DNA of 64,000 bases from Mycobacterium sp. EPa45 (GCF_001021385.1 NZ_CP011773.1:2666001-2730000), one strand, 5' to 3'. Positions 8,779 to 18,056 are shown, numbered from the stretch's first letter. The notes: generated by a model not told the origin, from the sequence alone. Program-made: numbers and translations.

Positions 8779-11130
8779 GTGGCAGACGACAACGGTGCGC
8801 TGACCGCCTCGCCGCCCCCGATCTCCGACGTCCCACCGGCCGAGCCGCGGGCCGAGACCCCAAAGACCACCAGCAGCGCATCGCGGCGGGTGCGGGCTCG
8901 GCTGGCGCGCCGGATGACGTCCCAGCGCAGCACCGTCAACCCGGTCCTCGAGCCGCTCATCGCGGTGCATCGTGAGTTCTACCCGAAGGCCGACCTGGCG
9001 ATCCTGCAGCGTGCCTACGAGGTGGCCGAGGTCAAGCACGCCGATCAGCTGCGCCGCTCCGGCGACCCGTACATCACTCACCCGTTGGCCGTCGCGAACA
9101 TCCTGGCCGAGCTCGGCATGGACACCATCACGCTGGTGGCCGCGCTGCTGCACGACACCGTCGAAGACACCGGCTACGCCATGGAGGCGCTGACCGCCGA
9201 CTTCGGTGAAGAGGTCGCCCACCTGGTCGACGGAGTGACCAAGCTGGACAAGGTCGCACTGGGTAACGCGGCCGAGGGCGAGACCATCCGCAAGATGATC
9301 ATCGCGATGGCGCGGGATCCGCGGGTGCTGGTCATCAAGGTGGCCGACCGCCTGCACAACATGCGCACGATGCGGTTCCTGCCGCCGGAGAAGCAGGCCC
9401 GCAAGGCCCGCGAAACGCTCGAAGTCATTGCGCCCCTTGCGCATCGGCTGGGAATGGCGACCGTCAAGTGGGAGCTGGAGGATCTGTCCTTCGCGATCCT
9501 GCATCCCAAGCGCTACGAGGAAATCGTCCGGCTGGTGGCCGATCGGGCGCCGTCGCGTGACACGTACCTGGCGAAGGTCCGGGTCGAGATCAACGCCGCA
9601 CTGAGCGGGATGAAGATCAACGCCACGGTCGAAGGCCGGCCCAAGCACTACTGGTCGATCTATCAGAAGATGATCGTCAAGGGCCGCGACTTCGACGACA
9701 TCCACGACCTGGTCGGTGTCCGGATCCTGTGCGAAGAGATCCGCGACTGCTATGCCGCTGTCGGCGTTGTGCATTCGCTGTGGCAGCCGATGCCCGGCCG
9801 GTTCAAGGACTACATCGCCCAGCCTCGGTTCGGGGTGTACCAGTCGCTGCACACCACGGTCGTCGGGCCGGAAGGCAAGCCGCTGGAGGTGCAGATCCGC
9901 ACCCGTGACATGCACGACACCGCGGAATTCGGTATCGCGGCGCACTGGCGATACAAGGAGTCCAAGGGCCGCAACGGCGTTCCGCACCCGCACGCCGCCT
10001 CCGAGATCGACGAGACCGCGTGGATGCGCCAGCTGCTGGACTGGCAGCGGGAAGCCGCGGACCCCGGCGAGTTCCTGGAATCGCTGCGTTACGACCTTGC
10101 GGTGCAGGAGATTTTCGTGTTCACCCCGAAGGGCGACGTCGTCACCCTGCCGGCCGGCTCGACGCCGGTCGACTTCGCCTACGCCGTGCACACCGAGGTC
10201 GGCCACCGCTGCATCGGTGCGCGGGTCGACGGTCGTCTGGTGGCACTGGAACGCAAGCTCGAAAACGGTGAGCGGGTAGAGGTTTTCACGTCGAAGGCGC
10301 CCAACGCCGGCCCGTCGCGCGATTGGCAGGGTTTCGTGGTGTCCCCGCGGGCCAAGGCCAAGATCCGGCAGTGGTTCGCCAAAGAGCGCCGCGACGAAGC
10401 GCTCGAGGCCGGCAAGGACTCGATCGCCCGCGAGGTGCGTCGGGGTGGGCTTCCGTTGCAGAAGCTGGTCAACGCCGAGGCGATGGGCGCACTGGCCCAG
10501 GAGTTGCGGTATGCCGACGTCTCCGCTCTGTACACGGCGGTCGGGGAGGGGCACGTCTCGCCGCGGCACGTCGTGCAACGGCTGGTGGCGCAGCTCGGTG
10601 GGGCCGAGGGCGCCGAAGACGAACTGGCCGAACGCTCCACACCGGCGACCATGCCGGTGCGTCAGCGCAGCACGGATGACACCGGGGTCGCCGTGCCCGG
10701 CGCTCCCGGGGTGCTGACCAAGCTGGCCAAGTGCTGCACACCGGTACCCGGTGACAACATCATGGGCTTCGTCACCCGCGGTGGCGGGGTCAGTGTGCAC
10801 CGCACCGACTGCACCAATGCCGCGTCGCTGCAACAACAGTCGGAACGCATCATCGAGGTGAACTGGGCGCCGTCGCCGACGTCGGTCTTCCTGGTGGCGA
10901 TCCAGGTCGAGGCTCTCGACCGGCACCGGTTGCTCTCCGATGTCACGCGGGTGCTGGCCGACGAGCGAGTCAACATTCTGTCGGCCTCGGTGACCACCTC
11001 CAACGATCGAGTGGCGGTGAGCCGCTTCACCTTTGAGATGGGCGATCCGAAGCACCTGGGCCATGTGCTCAACGCGGTCCGCAACGTCGAAGGCGTCTAT
11101 GACGTCTACCGCGTGACGAGCGCCGCCTGA
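8779..11130 (+). CDS. rel: Bifunctional (p)ppGpp synthetase/hydrolase Rel
   Basis: This 783-residue Rel/Spo homologue makes and degrades (p)ppGpp in the stringent response. Domains in order are: an N-terminal HD hydrolase with His101 and the His125-Asp126 pair in [10 protein letters not shown]; a synthetase domain starting near 290 ([13 protein letters not shown], then [12 protein letters not shown] and [10 protein letters not shown]); a TGS domain ([20 protein letters not shown]); a conserved-Cys region ([11 protein letters not shown]); and a C-terminal ACT domain ([19 protein letters not shown]). Both catalytic halves look intact, so bifunctional activity is expected. The GTG start at 8779 follows a strong GAGGAGGTG ribosome site. 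The first 50 residues are Pro/Ser-rich and poorly conserved. Confidence 0.95.
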   Translation: MADDNGALTASPPPISDVPPAEPRAETPKTTSSASRRVRARLARRMTSQRSTVNPVLEPLIAVHREFYPKADLAILQRAYEVAEVKHADQLRRSGDPYITHPLAVANILAELGMDTITLVAALLHDTVEDTGYAMEALTADFGEEVAHLVDGVTKLDKVALGNAAEGETIRKMIIAMARDPRVLVIKVADRLHNMRTMRFLPPEKQARKARETLEVIAPLAHRLGMATVKWELEDLSFAILHPKRYEEIVRLVADRAPSRDTYLAKVRVEINAALSGMKINATVEGRPKHYWSIYQKMIVKGRDFDDIHDLVGVRILCEEIRDCYAAVGVVHSLWQPMPGRFKDYIAQPRFGVYQSLHTTVVGPEGKPLEVQIRTRDMHDTAEFGIAAHWRYKESKGRNGVPHPHAASEIDETAWMRQLLDWQREAADPGEFLESLRYDLAVQEIFVFTPKGDVVTLPAGSTPVDFAYAVHTEVGHRCIGARVDGRLVALERKLENGERVEVFTSKAPNAGPSRDWQGFVVSPRAKAKIRQWFAKERRDEALEAGKDSIAREVRRGGLPLQKLVNAEAMGALAQELRYADVSALYTAVGEGHVSPRHVVQRLVAQLGGAEGAEDELAERSTPATMPVRQRSTDDTGVAVPGAPGVLTKLAKCCTPVPGDNIMGFVTRGGGVSVHRTDCTNAASLQQQSERIIEVNWAPSPTSVFLVAIQVEALDRHRLLSDVTRVLADERVNILSASVTTSNDRVAVSRFTFEMGDPKHLGHVLNAVRNVEGVYDVYRVTSAA

Positions 11131-11131
11131 C

Positions 11132-11456
11132 GTGGCGACTTGATCACCGGCGCGTCAGCGGGGTCGGTGTCGAATACGCGCGCCAGTTCGCCGCTCGCGG
11201 TCACGATCTGGTGCTGGTGGCCCGTCGCGAGGAAGCTCTGGAGCGCCTGGCCGCCGAGCTGAGGTCGGAGCACAAGGTAGCGGTCACGTCATCGCACTCG
11301 CGCAAGCGCACGGCCAAGCAGGTGATCGACGCGAGGATGCGCGAATTGGCAGGCTCCAAGCCAAGTTTCGTCGGCGGCCTGAGCAATGCCGTCGCCGCGC
11401 ACGCGACCGGATTCACGCCGCGCCTGCTGAGCAGCGCCGTTACGGTCCGCCGTTGA
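11132..11456 (+). pseudogene. Decayed short-chain dehydrogenase remnant
   Basis: Just after rel, the plus strand encodes pieces of a short-chain dehydrogenase in different frames. Positions 11143-11163 read ITGASAG, the Rossmann glycine motif. A one-base loss at about 11164 then shifts the frame, and 11166-11283 continues with VEYARQFAARGHDLVLVARR, the normal next segment. After KVAV the text jumps to a short C-terminal-like piece ending FTPRLLSSAVTVRR, so about 150 central residues, including any Ser-Tyr-Lys triad, are missing. A GTG-GCG-ACT start-like codon run at 11132 is followed at once by an in-frame TGA. Two frame breaks and an internal deletion make function very unlikely. The 3' end overlaps the convergent small gene by 17 bp. 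Confidence 0.75.
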
Positions 11457-11715
11457 CATACCAGGACAGGCAGCCGGGATGGTCGTGGCAGGCGATGATC
11501 GCGGTTGCGTCCGGCGCCGCACCGCGCACGTGCGGCTGGGCGGACGGCAGACTGCAGCTCTTTAGGTAGGGATTCCACGGGATCACGCCGTCGTAGCAGC
11601 CCTGCGCGACGGGCTTGGCCGGGCTGCTGAGCAACGCGGTCGGAGCAAGTAGGAAGGCGGCCGCGGCCAGCGCGCCCAGGACGATACGAGCGATCCTTTG
11701 CAAACTGGTGGTCAT
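11440..11715 (-). CDS. Small secreted protein of unknown function
   Basis: This 91-residue protein has a clear Sec signal peptide: a short basic start (MTTSLQRIAR), a hydrophobic core (IVLGALAAAAFLLAP) and a probable cleavage near residues 30-35. The mature part is about 55 residues with four Cys (GCYDGVIPW, KSCSLP, ACHDHPGC), which could form two disulfides outside the cell. I do not recognise a named family. The start ATG at 11715 has only a weak ribosome site. It converges on the dehydrogenase remnant. The balanced Cys pattern and signal peptide support a real gene. Confidence 0.6.
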   Translation of the reverse strand: MTTSLQRIARIVLGALAAAAFLLAPTALLSSPAKPVAQGCYDGVIPWNPYLKSCSLPSAQPHVRGAAPDATAIIACHDHPGCLSWYVNGGP

Positions 11716-11843
11716 AACACGTCGTCCAACGTGTCTGCGCCGCAGATTATTTCATCGCGGGTGTCGGAATAATCCGCTGACGCAACGCCCTTGTACCCAA
11801 CTGTGTTGTCAGGTGCCAAGACCTACTTGGAAAGAGATTGACC

Positions 11844-12083
11844 ATGAAGCGTTTTCACGTGCTGTCCGCCACTGTCGGGGCAGGCGCCCTGATCTTGCTG
11901 GGCGGCTTTGCCGCAGTAGCGGCGAATCCACAGACACCCGATTCGTTCATCAGCTCCGAGATGTCGACCGGGGTCACCGTCACGCAGTCGCCGGATCGGG
12001 CCGCCGGCCAGCTCCCGGTCGCGACGCCCGCCATCAAAGGTCCCGCGCCGCTGCCGACCGAAGAGCAGGGTCTGCCTGGCTGA
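11844..12083 (+). CDS. Small exported protein of unknown function
   Basis: This 79-residue protein starts MKRFHVLSAT. The ATG at 11844 is preferred because GGAAAGAG lies just upstream; a TTG at 11838 in the same frame is the alternative. A signal peptide spans about residues 1-27 (GAGALILLGGFAAVAA, then the cut-like ANPQTP). The short mature part is rich in Pro, Thr and Ser and has no Cys. No family is recognised. It is 8 bp from, and convergent with, the cyclophilin gene. The presence of a ribosome site and a signal peptide argues that it is expressed. Confidence 0.55.
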   Translation: MKRFHVLSATVGAGALILLGGFAAVAANPQTPDSFISSEMSTGVTVTQSPDRAAGQLPVATPAIKGPAPLPTEEQGLPG

Positions 12084-12091
12084 GAGCCAGC

Positions 12092-13081
12092 TCAGTTCAG
12101 CCGGATCGACTTGATCGTGACCGGCTTGGCCGGCTTACCGTCGTCGGAACCGCCGGCGATTCCCATCGCTGCGATGTCGTCGATGATCCCGAACGCGGTC
12201 TTGTCGACCTGGCCGAAGGCCGTGTACGTCGGCGGCAGCATCGAATCGCGGTACACGATGAAGAACTGGCTGCCGTTGGTGTCGGGGCCGGCGTTGGCCA
12301 TGGCCAGCGTCCCGCGCGGATATTTGACGGCCTGTCGCAGTTGCGGGTCGAACGGCCGGAACTGGTTCGTCGGGTACTCATTGGCGAACCGGTACCCCGG
12401 CCCGCCCGTGCCCTGACCGGTCGGATCGCCGCACTGCAGCACCGACAATGACGGCATGTCGGTCAGCCGGTGGCATGGCGTGTTGTCGAAGTAGTTCTGC
12501 CGCACCAGGCTCTCGAAGCTGTTCACCGTGCACGGCGCCTTCGCGTTGTCGAGGTGCACGACGATCGGCCCGGCGTTGGTGACGACCGTCGCGTCCACCG
12601 ACACTGGCGTGGTCGGCCGCTTACCGGCCACCGGCGGCCTGACCGGCTTGTCGGCCGGGGTGGCCGTCGCCGGGTACTGGCAGTTCGCGCCGAGGGTGGC
12701 CGGCGGATTGAACGGCGGCAGTTGGCCGCTGCCGCCCGGCATGGTCCGCGGGATACCCGCCCCGCCGGTCTTCTCCAGCTCTCGTCCCACCCAGGAGAAG
12801 AACGCCACCCCGACGACGATCACCACGATGCTCAGGACCGTCACCAGATAGCTGATCACCAGCCCGGCGATCGCCAGCCCGCGGCCTTCCTCGCCGGATT
12901 TCTTGATCTGCGACAGCGAGATGTGGCCGAACACGATGCCCAGCGGGGCGAACACGAACGCACAGATCAAGGACGCGATCGCCATCCCGTTGGTCGGCGG
13001 CGGCGCCGGATAGCGGTATGGGCCGGGCCCGTAGGGCGAGCCGTAGTGCGGCGGCGGGTAGTACGGCGGAGGCTGGCTCAT
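12092..13081 (-). CDS. Membrane-anchored cyclophilin, second copy
   Basis: This 329-residue protein has three parts. A Pro/Tyr-rich cytoplasmic start (MSQPPPYYPPPHYGSPYGPG) is followed by a DUF4190-like double-helix membrane region (about residues 32-100, GMAIASLICAFVFAPLGIVF then LVISYLVTVLSIVVIVVGV). After a Pro-rich linker comes a cyclophilin peptidyl-prolyl isomerase domain from about 160, with NSFESLVRQNYFDNTPCHRL (catalytic Arg in CHRL), LAMANAGPDTNGSQFFIVY and YTAFGQV. The isomerase domain faces outward if the topology is conventional. It is a close paralogue of the next gene, from which it is separated by 6 bp. The membrane modules differ, so this may be a duplication with domain swapping. 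Confidence 0.88.
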   Translation of the reverse strand: MSQPPPYYPPPHYGSPYGPGPYRYPAPPPTNGMAIASLICAFVFAPLGIVFGHISLSQIKKSGEEGRGLAIAGLVISYLVTVLSIVVIVVGVAFFSWVGRELEKTGGAGIPRTMPGGSGQLPPFNPPATLGANCQYPATATPADKPVRPPVAGKRPTTPVSVDATVVTNAGPIVVHLDNAKAPCTVNSFESLVRQNYFDNTPCHRLTDMPSLSVLQCGDPTGQGTGGPGYRFANEYPTNQFRPFDPQLRQAVKYPRGTLAMANAGPDTNGSQFFIVYRDSMLPPTYTAFGQVDKTAFGIIDDIAAMGIAGGSDDGKPAKPVTIKSIRLN

Positions 13082-13087
13082 CGCCGG

Positions 13088-13978
13088 CTAGTCCAGCAGG
13101 ATCGACTTGATCCGCACATCGCTGGCCGGCTTGCCGTCCTGAGCGCCGCCGGCCACCCCGGCCCCGGCGATCTTGTCCAGCGTCGCCAACCCCGTCTGGT
13201 CGATGGTGCCGAACGCGGTGTAGTTGGGCGGCAACTGGGAATCCTTGTAGACCAGGAAGAACTGGCTGCCGTTCGTGCCCGGGCCGGCGTTGGCCATGGC
13301 CAACGTGCCGCGCGGGTAGACCACCGGCTGCTGCAGAGCGGGGTCATTCGGCGGGTACTGATCGGTGGGGTATTCGTTGGCGAACTCATAGCCCGGGCCA
13401 CCGGTGCCACTGCCGGTCGGGTCGCCGCACTGCAGCACCGACAGCGACGGCGACGTGGTCAGCCGGTGGCAGGGGGTGTCGTTGAAGTAGCCCTTCTGGG
13501 CCAGGCTGGCGAAGCTGTTGACCGTGCACGGGGCCTTCGCGTTGTCCAGCACCAGACCGAGGTTGCCCTGATTGGTGCTCATGCTGGCACTGACGGTTGC
13601 GGGATCGGTCGGCACCTTACCGCTGTGGGGTGCGTCGACCTTCTTGGCAGCCGGTTCGGGTGAGGCCGGGTATTGGCAGTTGGCGCCCAGGTTAGCGCTC
13701 GCCTTGAACGGCGGCAGCCCGCCGGTGGCGGGGGGAGCGGTGGTCGGCCCACCGGACTCGACCGGGGCGGTACTGGTGGCGCCGGAGGCGGTCTTGTTGT
13801 CCTTGCTGTCCTTATTGGTCAGCACGAACGTGACAACCAGGGCCGCGGCCACCGCGATCGCGACGATACCGCCGATCACGACGAACAACTGGCGACGCTT
13901 CTCCTGTTGAGCGCGACGCTCCAGCTGTCGCTCGAGCTTGCGCTTGGCTGTCGCACGTCGCTGTTCGTTGGTGGGCAC
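13088..13978 (-). CDS. ppiB: Peptidyl-prolyl cis-trans isomerase, membrane-anchored cyclophilin
   Basis: This 296-residue cyclophilin starts at the GTG at 13978 (MPTNEQRRAT), which has a GGAGGA ribosome site; the frame is open 50 codons further up but that part reads as noise. A highly charged N-terminal helix (KRKLERQLERRAQQEKRR) leads into one membrane helix (LFVVIGGIVAIAVAAALVVTF). A Ser/Thr/Pro linker and an extracytoplasmic isomerase domain follow, with TPCHRLTTSPSLSVLQCGD, the GSQFF active-site segment and YTAFGTID. It matches the ppiB position of M. tuberculosis (Rv2582). The role is folding of exported proteins. It is divergent from the metallo-hydrolase gene over 109 bp. Confidence 0.9.
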   Translation of the reverse strand: MPTNEQRRATAKRKLERQLERRAQQEKRRQLFVVIGGIVAIAVAAALVVTFVLTNKDSKDNKTASGATSTAPVESGGPTTAPPATGGLPPFKASANLGANCQYPASPEPAAKKVDAPHSGKVPTDPATVSASMSTNQGNLGLVLDNAKAPCTVNSFASLAQKGYFNDTPCHRLTTSPSLSVLQCGDPTGSGTGGPGYEFANEYPTDQYPPNDPALQQPVVYPRGTLAMANAGPGTNGSQFFLVYKDSQLPPNYTAFGTIDQTGLATLDKIAGAGVAGGAQDGKPASDVRIKSILLD

Positions 13979-14087
13979 CGTGGTGGTCCTCCGATGAGTT
14001 GGGCGTTGAGTCGGCACCGAGTGTGCCAGTTCACGCTGAAGCCAGGGGGCACGACCCTCGCCAACAGGGGATGGGAAACTGGACGAC

Positions 14088-14756
14088 GTGTTGCTCACCG
14101 GGTTTCCGGCCGGCATGTTGGCATGCAATTGCTACGTGCTGGCCCCACGGGCCGGAGCCGACGCCATCGTCGTCGACCCTGGCCAGCGTGCTTTTGCCAC
14201 GCTGCGCCGCATCCTCGACGAGAATCGGCTGACCCCGGCCGCCGTCCTGCTCACTCACGGCCACATCGACCACATCTGGTCGGCGCAGAAGGTGGGCGAC
14301 ACCTTCGGCTGCCCGGTGTTCATCCACCCCGAGGACCGCTTCATGCTCTCCGACCCGATCCGCGGGTTCGGCCCCCGGCTCGGGCAGATCGCGCTGGGCG
14401 CGCTTTTCCGGGAGCCGAAACAAGTGGTGGAACTCGATCGCGACGGGGACAAGATCGAGCTCGGAGGCATCACCGTGACCGTCGACCACACGCCCGGTCA
14501 CACGAAGGGATCGGTGGTGTTCCGGGTGGATCGGGCGGGGTCGCAAGACCCGATGGCGTTCACCGGTGACACGTTGTTCAAGCAGACGGTCGGCCGCACC
14601 GACCTTGCGGGCGGCAGCGGCCGGGACCTCCTCAGTTCAATCGTCGAAAAATTGCTGGTGCTCGACGACGACACCCTGGTATTACCGGGGCACGGTGAAT
14701 CCACCACCATCGGTCTCGAACGCCGTACCAATCCATTCCTCGAAGGTCTGACGTGA
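14088..14756 (+). CDS. Metallo-beta-lactamase-fold hydrolase (glyoxalase II-like)
   Basis: This 222-residue enzyme has the di-metal motif LTHGHIDHI (His57, His59, Asp61, His62), a third-ligand region [10 protein letters not shown], an Asp in AFTGDTLF and the final His in [10 protein letters not shown]. This is the glyoxalase II/RNase Z-like hydrolase pattern. Family members cleave thioesters or related esters, and the exact substrate is unknown. The start is GTG at 14088. The stop lies within the hisS start (GTGA), so both are co-translated, as for Rv2581c-hisS in M. tuberculosis (from memory). Conserved coupling to a tRNA synthetase suggests housekeeping, perhaps metabolite repair. Confidence 0.87.
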   Translation: MLLTGFPAGMLACNCYVLAPRAGADAIVVDPGQRAFATLRRILDENRLTPAAVLLTHGHIDHIWSAQKVGDTFGCPVFIHPEDRFMLSDPIRGFGPRLGQIALGALFREPKQVVELDRDGDKIELGGITVTVDHTPGHTKGSVVFRVDRAGSQDPMAFTGDTLFKQTVGRTDLAGGSGRDLLSSIVEKLLVLDDDTLVLPGHGESTTIGLERRTNPFLEGLT

Positions 14757-16012
14757 GCGAATTCCAGGCACCCAAGGGTGTCCCCGACTACCTGCCGCCC
14801 GAGTCGGCCGAGTTCGTCGCGGTCCGCGACGGACTGCTGCGGACGGCCCGGCTGGCCGGCTACGGCGACGTCGAGCTGCCGATCTTCGAGGACACTGCGC
14901 TGTTCGCGCGCGGGGTCGGCGAGTCCACCGACGTGGTGTCCAAGGAGATGTACACATTCGCCGACCGCGGTGAGCGGTCGGTGACGCTGCGCCCCGAGGG
15001 CACCGCGGGAGTGATGCGCGCAGTCATCGAACACGGTCTGGACCGCGGCGCCCTTCCGGTCAAGCTCTGCTATGCGGGCCCGTTCTTCCGCTACGAGCGC
15101 CCGCAGGCCGGCCGCTACCGGCAGCTGCAGCAGGTCGGGGTCGAGGCCATCGGCGTCGACGACCCGGCGCTGGATGCCGAGGTGATCGCCGTCGCCGACG
15201 CCGGCTTCCGCTCACTCGGGCTCAACGGCTTCCGCCTCGAGATCACCTCACTGGGTGACGACACCTGCCGGCCGCAGTACCGGGAGCTGTTGCAGGAGTT
15301 CCTGTTCAAGCTTGACCTGGATGAGGACACTCGGCGGCGGGCCGAGATCAACCCACTGCGCGTGCTCGACGACAAGCGCCCGGCGATGCGCGAGGCGACC
15401 GCCGATGCGCCGGTGATGCTCGACCATTTGTCCGATGCGGCCAAGCAGCACTTCGACACCGTTCTGGCGCACCTCGATGCGCTCGCGGTTCCGTACGTGA
15501 TCAACCCGCGGATGGTGCGGGGCCTCGATTACTACACCAAGACCACGTTCGAATTCGTGCACGACGGACTCGGCGCGCAGTCCGGGATCGGTGGCGGCGG
15601 CCGCTATGACGGGTTGATGCGGCAGCTCGGCGGCCAGGACCTGTCCGGTATCGGCTTCGGGCTCGGAGTCGACCGCACCGTGTTGGCTCTGCGCGCCGAA
15701 GGCAAGACTGTCGGAAACCCAAGCCGCTGCGATGTTTTCGGCGTACCGCTGGGTGAACAGGGCAAGCTGGTGGTGGCGACGCTGGCGGCGCGCCTGCGTG
15801 CCGAGGGGGTGCGAGTGGATCTGGCTTACGGCGACCGCGGACTCAAAGGGGCGATGCGCGCGGCCGATCGCTCGGGCGCACGCATCGCTCTGGTAGCAGG
15901 CGACCGGGATATCGAGGCCGGCACCGTGGGCGTCAAAGATCTCGCCGACGGCACGCAGGTCGATATCCCGGTCGACTCGGTTGTCGCCGAAGTGATTACG
16001 CGGCTGGCGTAG
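14753..16012 (+). CDS. hisS: Histidyl-tRNA synthetase
   Basis: This 419-residue class II synthetase charges tRNA-His. It shows the HisRS order: [15 protein letters not shown] at the start, motif 2 in [32 protein letters not shown], and the HisA signature [15 protein letters not shown], followed by [17 protein letters not shown] and motif 3 in [15 protein letters not shown]. The C-terminal anticodon-binding domain occupies about the last 95 residues. The GTG start at 14753 overlaps the upstream stop by 4 bp. The gene ends in a GC-rich hairpin region shared with the convergent DUF732 gene. Confidence 0.96.
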   Translation: MSEFQAPKGVPDYLPPESAEFVAVRDGLLRTARLAGYGDVELPIFEDTALFARGVGESTDVVSKEMYTFADRGERSVTLRPEGTAGVMRAVIEHGLDRGALPVKLCYAGPFFRYERPQAGRYRQLQQVGVEAIGVDDPALDAEVIAVADAGFRSLGLNGFRLEITSLGDDTCRPQYRELLQEFLFKLDLDEDTRRRAEINPLRVLDDKRPAMREATADAPVMLDHLSDAAKQHFDTVLAHLDALAVPYVINPRMVRGLDYYTKTTFEFVHDGLGAQSGIGGGGRYDGLMRQLGGQDLSGIGFGLGVDRTVLALRAEGKTVGNPSRCDVFGVPLGEQGKLVVATLAARLRAEGVRVDLAYGDRGLKGAMRAADRSGARIALVAGDRDIEAGTVGVKDLADGTQVDIPVDSVVAEVITRLA

Positions 16013-16014
16013 AC

Positions 16015-16040
16015 CCGCCGCTCTCGTCGTAGCGCGGCGG
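16015..16040. terminator. Putative hairpin terminator between convergent genes
   Basis: CCGCCGC at 16015-16021 pairs perfectly with GCGGCGG at 16034-16040, leaving a 12-base loop. The hairpin fills the 31-bp gap between the hisS stop and the stop of the convergent DUF732 gene. No T-run follows on either strand, so it would be an 'I-shaped' mycobacterial-type terminator serving both genes. The position is strong evidence; the termination activity is inferred. Confidence 0.45.
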
Positions 16041-16043
16041 TTG

Positions 16044-16346
16044 TCAGCCCGCGGGGCACAGATCGGTCTTGGCGAAGTTGATCGCAGCATCCGCCTGAGC
16101 GTGGCTGATCGAACCGGAGTTCTTGAAGTAGGTCTGCGACAGCTCATTCGGATCTGCGCCGCCGGCCAGTGCCTTGCAGATCGTGTGGCCGTCGGCGATC
16201 AGCGCCGCCTGGTCGCCTGCGATGCCTGCGCTGGTGAGGTCCTTGATGTAGTCGGCTTCGGCGTTCGTGATCGCCCCCGCGGCGGGCGCGGCGATGAGCG
16301 CGACGGCCCCGGCGGCAGCAGCCGCCGTCAACAAACCTTTGATCAT
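16044..16346 (-). CDS. DUF732-family small secreted protein
   Basis: This 100-residue protein starts MIKGLLTAAAA. The ATG at 16346 is chosen because AAGGGA lies about 8 bases upstream; two earlier in-frame ATGs lack this spacing. A signal peptide (GAVALIAAPAAGA) ends near residue 25. The mature domain shows the DUF732 pattern common in mycobacterial secreted proteins: an Asp/Tyr-containing first helix (EADYIKDLTSAGI), a Cys in HTICKALAGG and a partner Cys in the C-terminal DLCPAG. Function is unknown. The upstream stretch to 16589 is less GC-rich than its surroundings and probably holds promoters for this gene and its divergent neighbour. Confidence 0.8.
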   Translation of the reverse strand: MIKGLLTAAAAAGAVALIAAPAAGAITNAEADYIKDLTSAGIAGDQAALIADGHTICKALAGGADPNELSQTYFKNSGSISHAQADAAINFAKTDLCPAG

Positions 16347-16589
16347 TGTCATGTCCCTTGTGTTCATTGGAGTTACTGCTGCGGCAGAAGTTACTACCTT
16401 GTGACCTGACGCGCACGAAAAAACCGAAAGATTTCCGACGCTGCGATTCGAGCGCCATCCATCGGCTTTTCGGGACATGAATATGAAGTTTCTATACGGC
16501 TGCGGTCATTTAACCAATTCTCACGAGATTCTTGGCGCAACCTTGGCCGTTTCGGGAACCGTGTCGTTCGCGTGGCTCGTTGGACAGGT

Positions 16590-17039
16590 ATGAACACCGC
16601 AAACGGTGCAGTCGGCGCCGACCTCATCGAGGGCTACCTGAAAAGCCGGCAAATGCGGTATTTCTGCGGTCACCACGACAACGAGTTCTTTTTCCTCGTC
16701 AACGCGTACCACGGTCGCTTGCATGTGCACTTGCAGCCGTGCGGTTCGGCTGTTCAGATCACGATCACCGCCGAGTGTTATTACCCGGCCGATCACCGGT
16801 CGGGGGTCGCAGCGCTCGTGCAGCAGTGGAACGACGCCGATTCCCATGCCGCCGCGACGGTGTTCTCATCGTCTGATCCGCGGTTGGTCGGGGTGGTCGC
16901 CGAGCGACGCTATCGCGCCGGGGACGGCGAGTTCGGCCCCTTCGTCGATCAAACGGTTCAGTCCGCGATCGACCTGTTCGGCCGGCTGCGCGCCACGGTG
17001 GCGTCGTCCGACGGCACCCACCTACTCGACGCGGGTTGA
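16590..17039 (+). CDS. YbjN-like cytoplasmic protein
   Basis: This 149-residue soluble protein has no signal peptide or membrane helix. I start it at the ATG at 16590 (MNTANGAVGA); a GTG at 16572 in frame is possible. The fold signature resembles YbjN/type III secretion chaperone-like domains: a short helix, an antiparallel sheet (FFFLVNAYHGRLHVHLQ, then QITITAECYY), a helix ending VQQWN, and a second set of strands (RLVGVVAERRYR) with a final helix (AIDLFGRL). Family members are often called sensory transduction regulators without proven function. The identification is moderate. The last 18 bp overlap the convergent DUF2330 gene. Confidence 0.55.
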   Translation: MNTANGAVGADLIEGYLKSRQMRYFCGHHDNEFFFLVNAYHGRLHVHLQPCGSAVQITITAECYYPADHRSGVAALVQQWNDADSHAAATVFSSSDPRLVGVVAERRYRAGDGEFGPFVDQTVQSAIDLFGRLRATVASSDGTHLLDAG

Positions 17040-18056
17040 GCGCCGGTACCGGACGAACCAGATCAACCCCACCGCCGTCGCCAGCACCACCACGATCACG
17101 GATGCGCTCGACGCCACCAGGAATGCGCCGACCTCGGCCCCGCCGTCGTCGTGGCCGATGACCCGCTGATACGGATCGTCGCTGGGCGCCGGAGCGAAGA
17201 TGAAATCGGTTGTGATCGAGGATGGTTCGGCGTTCGTCGTGATCTTGGTGAGGTAGGGGTTGTTGACGCTGAGCTCGGTCAGTGCCCGATCAGTGGTGCG
17301 GCCCTGGATCGACCCGGCGTAGTCGACGGTGACGTCCTGCCGGGAAGCGTCGGCGTCGGCGCGTTGCATCCTGTGCTGCGCCAGCGTGTAGATCGTCACT
17401 TTCTGAGTGTCTTTGGCGGCGGCCGACATTCGCATCGGATACACCAGCCGGTCGGACGTGAAGTCCAGGCGAACCGGGTCGAGCTGACCGCGCAGCGGTG
17501 TGTCACCGCTGAGGCGCATCGCCACGAACGACCAGCCCTGCTTGAGGTACGGGTCGAGCGCCGCGGTGACCTCCTGGCGCATCACATACCCATTCGCGTC
17601 CAGCCACCGTCGCACGCCGGTGAGGTCACCGCCGGTCAGCGTGGTCGCCTCCAGCGGTCCGAGTTGCACCTGCGCGAGGACGGTCGGACCACCGCCGGGC
17701 GCTGCGCCGGTCTCGTCGAGACCACTTCGCGCGGTGCCGCCGCGCTCGATCCGGGGTGCGGTGAGCCGCTCGAGTTCTCGGAACAATCCGGGTTCGGCCT
17801 GGCTGGCTCTGGCGGGGGTGGGAGTCGGCACGATCAGCGCAGCGTTGTCGGCCACAGAATGCAGATCCAGGCGCATGACGATGGTTTCGGCGTTGCCGTC
17901 GATGGCGACCAGGCTCTGTTCACCGGTTACCCGCGCCTCGAGGTCGGGGCTGACGATCCCGCCGCAGGCGCAGGCACCCGCGGTCGTGCCGGGGCCGACG
18001 AGCAGTACCCCGGCGGCCAGGACGGCCGCACCGATGATCCGTACCGGGCGCATCAT
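17022..18056 (-). CDS. DUF2330 exported membrane-anchored protein
   Basis: This 344-residue protein has a signal peptide (VRIIGAAVLAAGVLLVGPG) followed by the Cys-rich CACGG that marks DUF2330 proteins right after cleavage. A long extracytoplasmic domain contains ALIVPTPTPA and WSFVAMRLSG. A C-terminal membrane helix (SASVIVVVLATAVGLIWFV) then leads to a basic tail. The architecture is that of a surface domain tethered by its C-terminus. Function is unknown. The ATG at 18056 overlaps the cytochrome b561 stop (ATGA) and has an AAGGGGGA ribosome site, so it is the third gene of the peroxidase operon. A redox or envelope-stress role is inferred from context only. Confidence 0.8.
   Translation of the reverse strand: MMRPVRIIGAAVLAAGVLLVGPGTTAGACACGGIVSPDLEARVTGEQSLVAIDGNAETIVMRLDLHSVADNAALIVPTPTPARASQAEPGLFRELERLTAPRIERGGTARSGLDETGAAPGGGPTVLAQVQLGPLEATTLTGGDLTGVRRWLDANGYVMRQEVTAALDPYLKQGWSFVAMRLSGDTPLRGQLDPVRLDFTSDRLVYPMRMSAAAKDTQKVTIYTLAQHRMQRADADASRQDVTVDYAGSIQGRTTDRALTELSVNNPYLTKITTNAEPSSITTDFIFAPAPSDDPYQRVIGHDDGGAEVGAFLVASSASVIVVVLATAVGLIWFVRYRRSTRVE

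Noticed and set aside
8029..11064. Open minus-strand frame of about 1000 codons opposite rel
   Set aside because: It is the antisense of the rel/apt coding region. High GC leaves the complementary frame open, and its composition (His, Arg, Gly and Val-rich) has no domain or ribosome site.
12078..12103. GGCTGA/TCAGCC hairpin at the convergent gene ends
   Set aside because: The arms overlap both stop codons and coding bases, the stem is short and there is no T-run, so a terminator call was not made.
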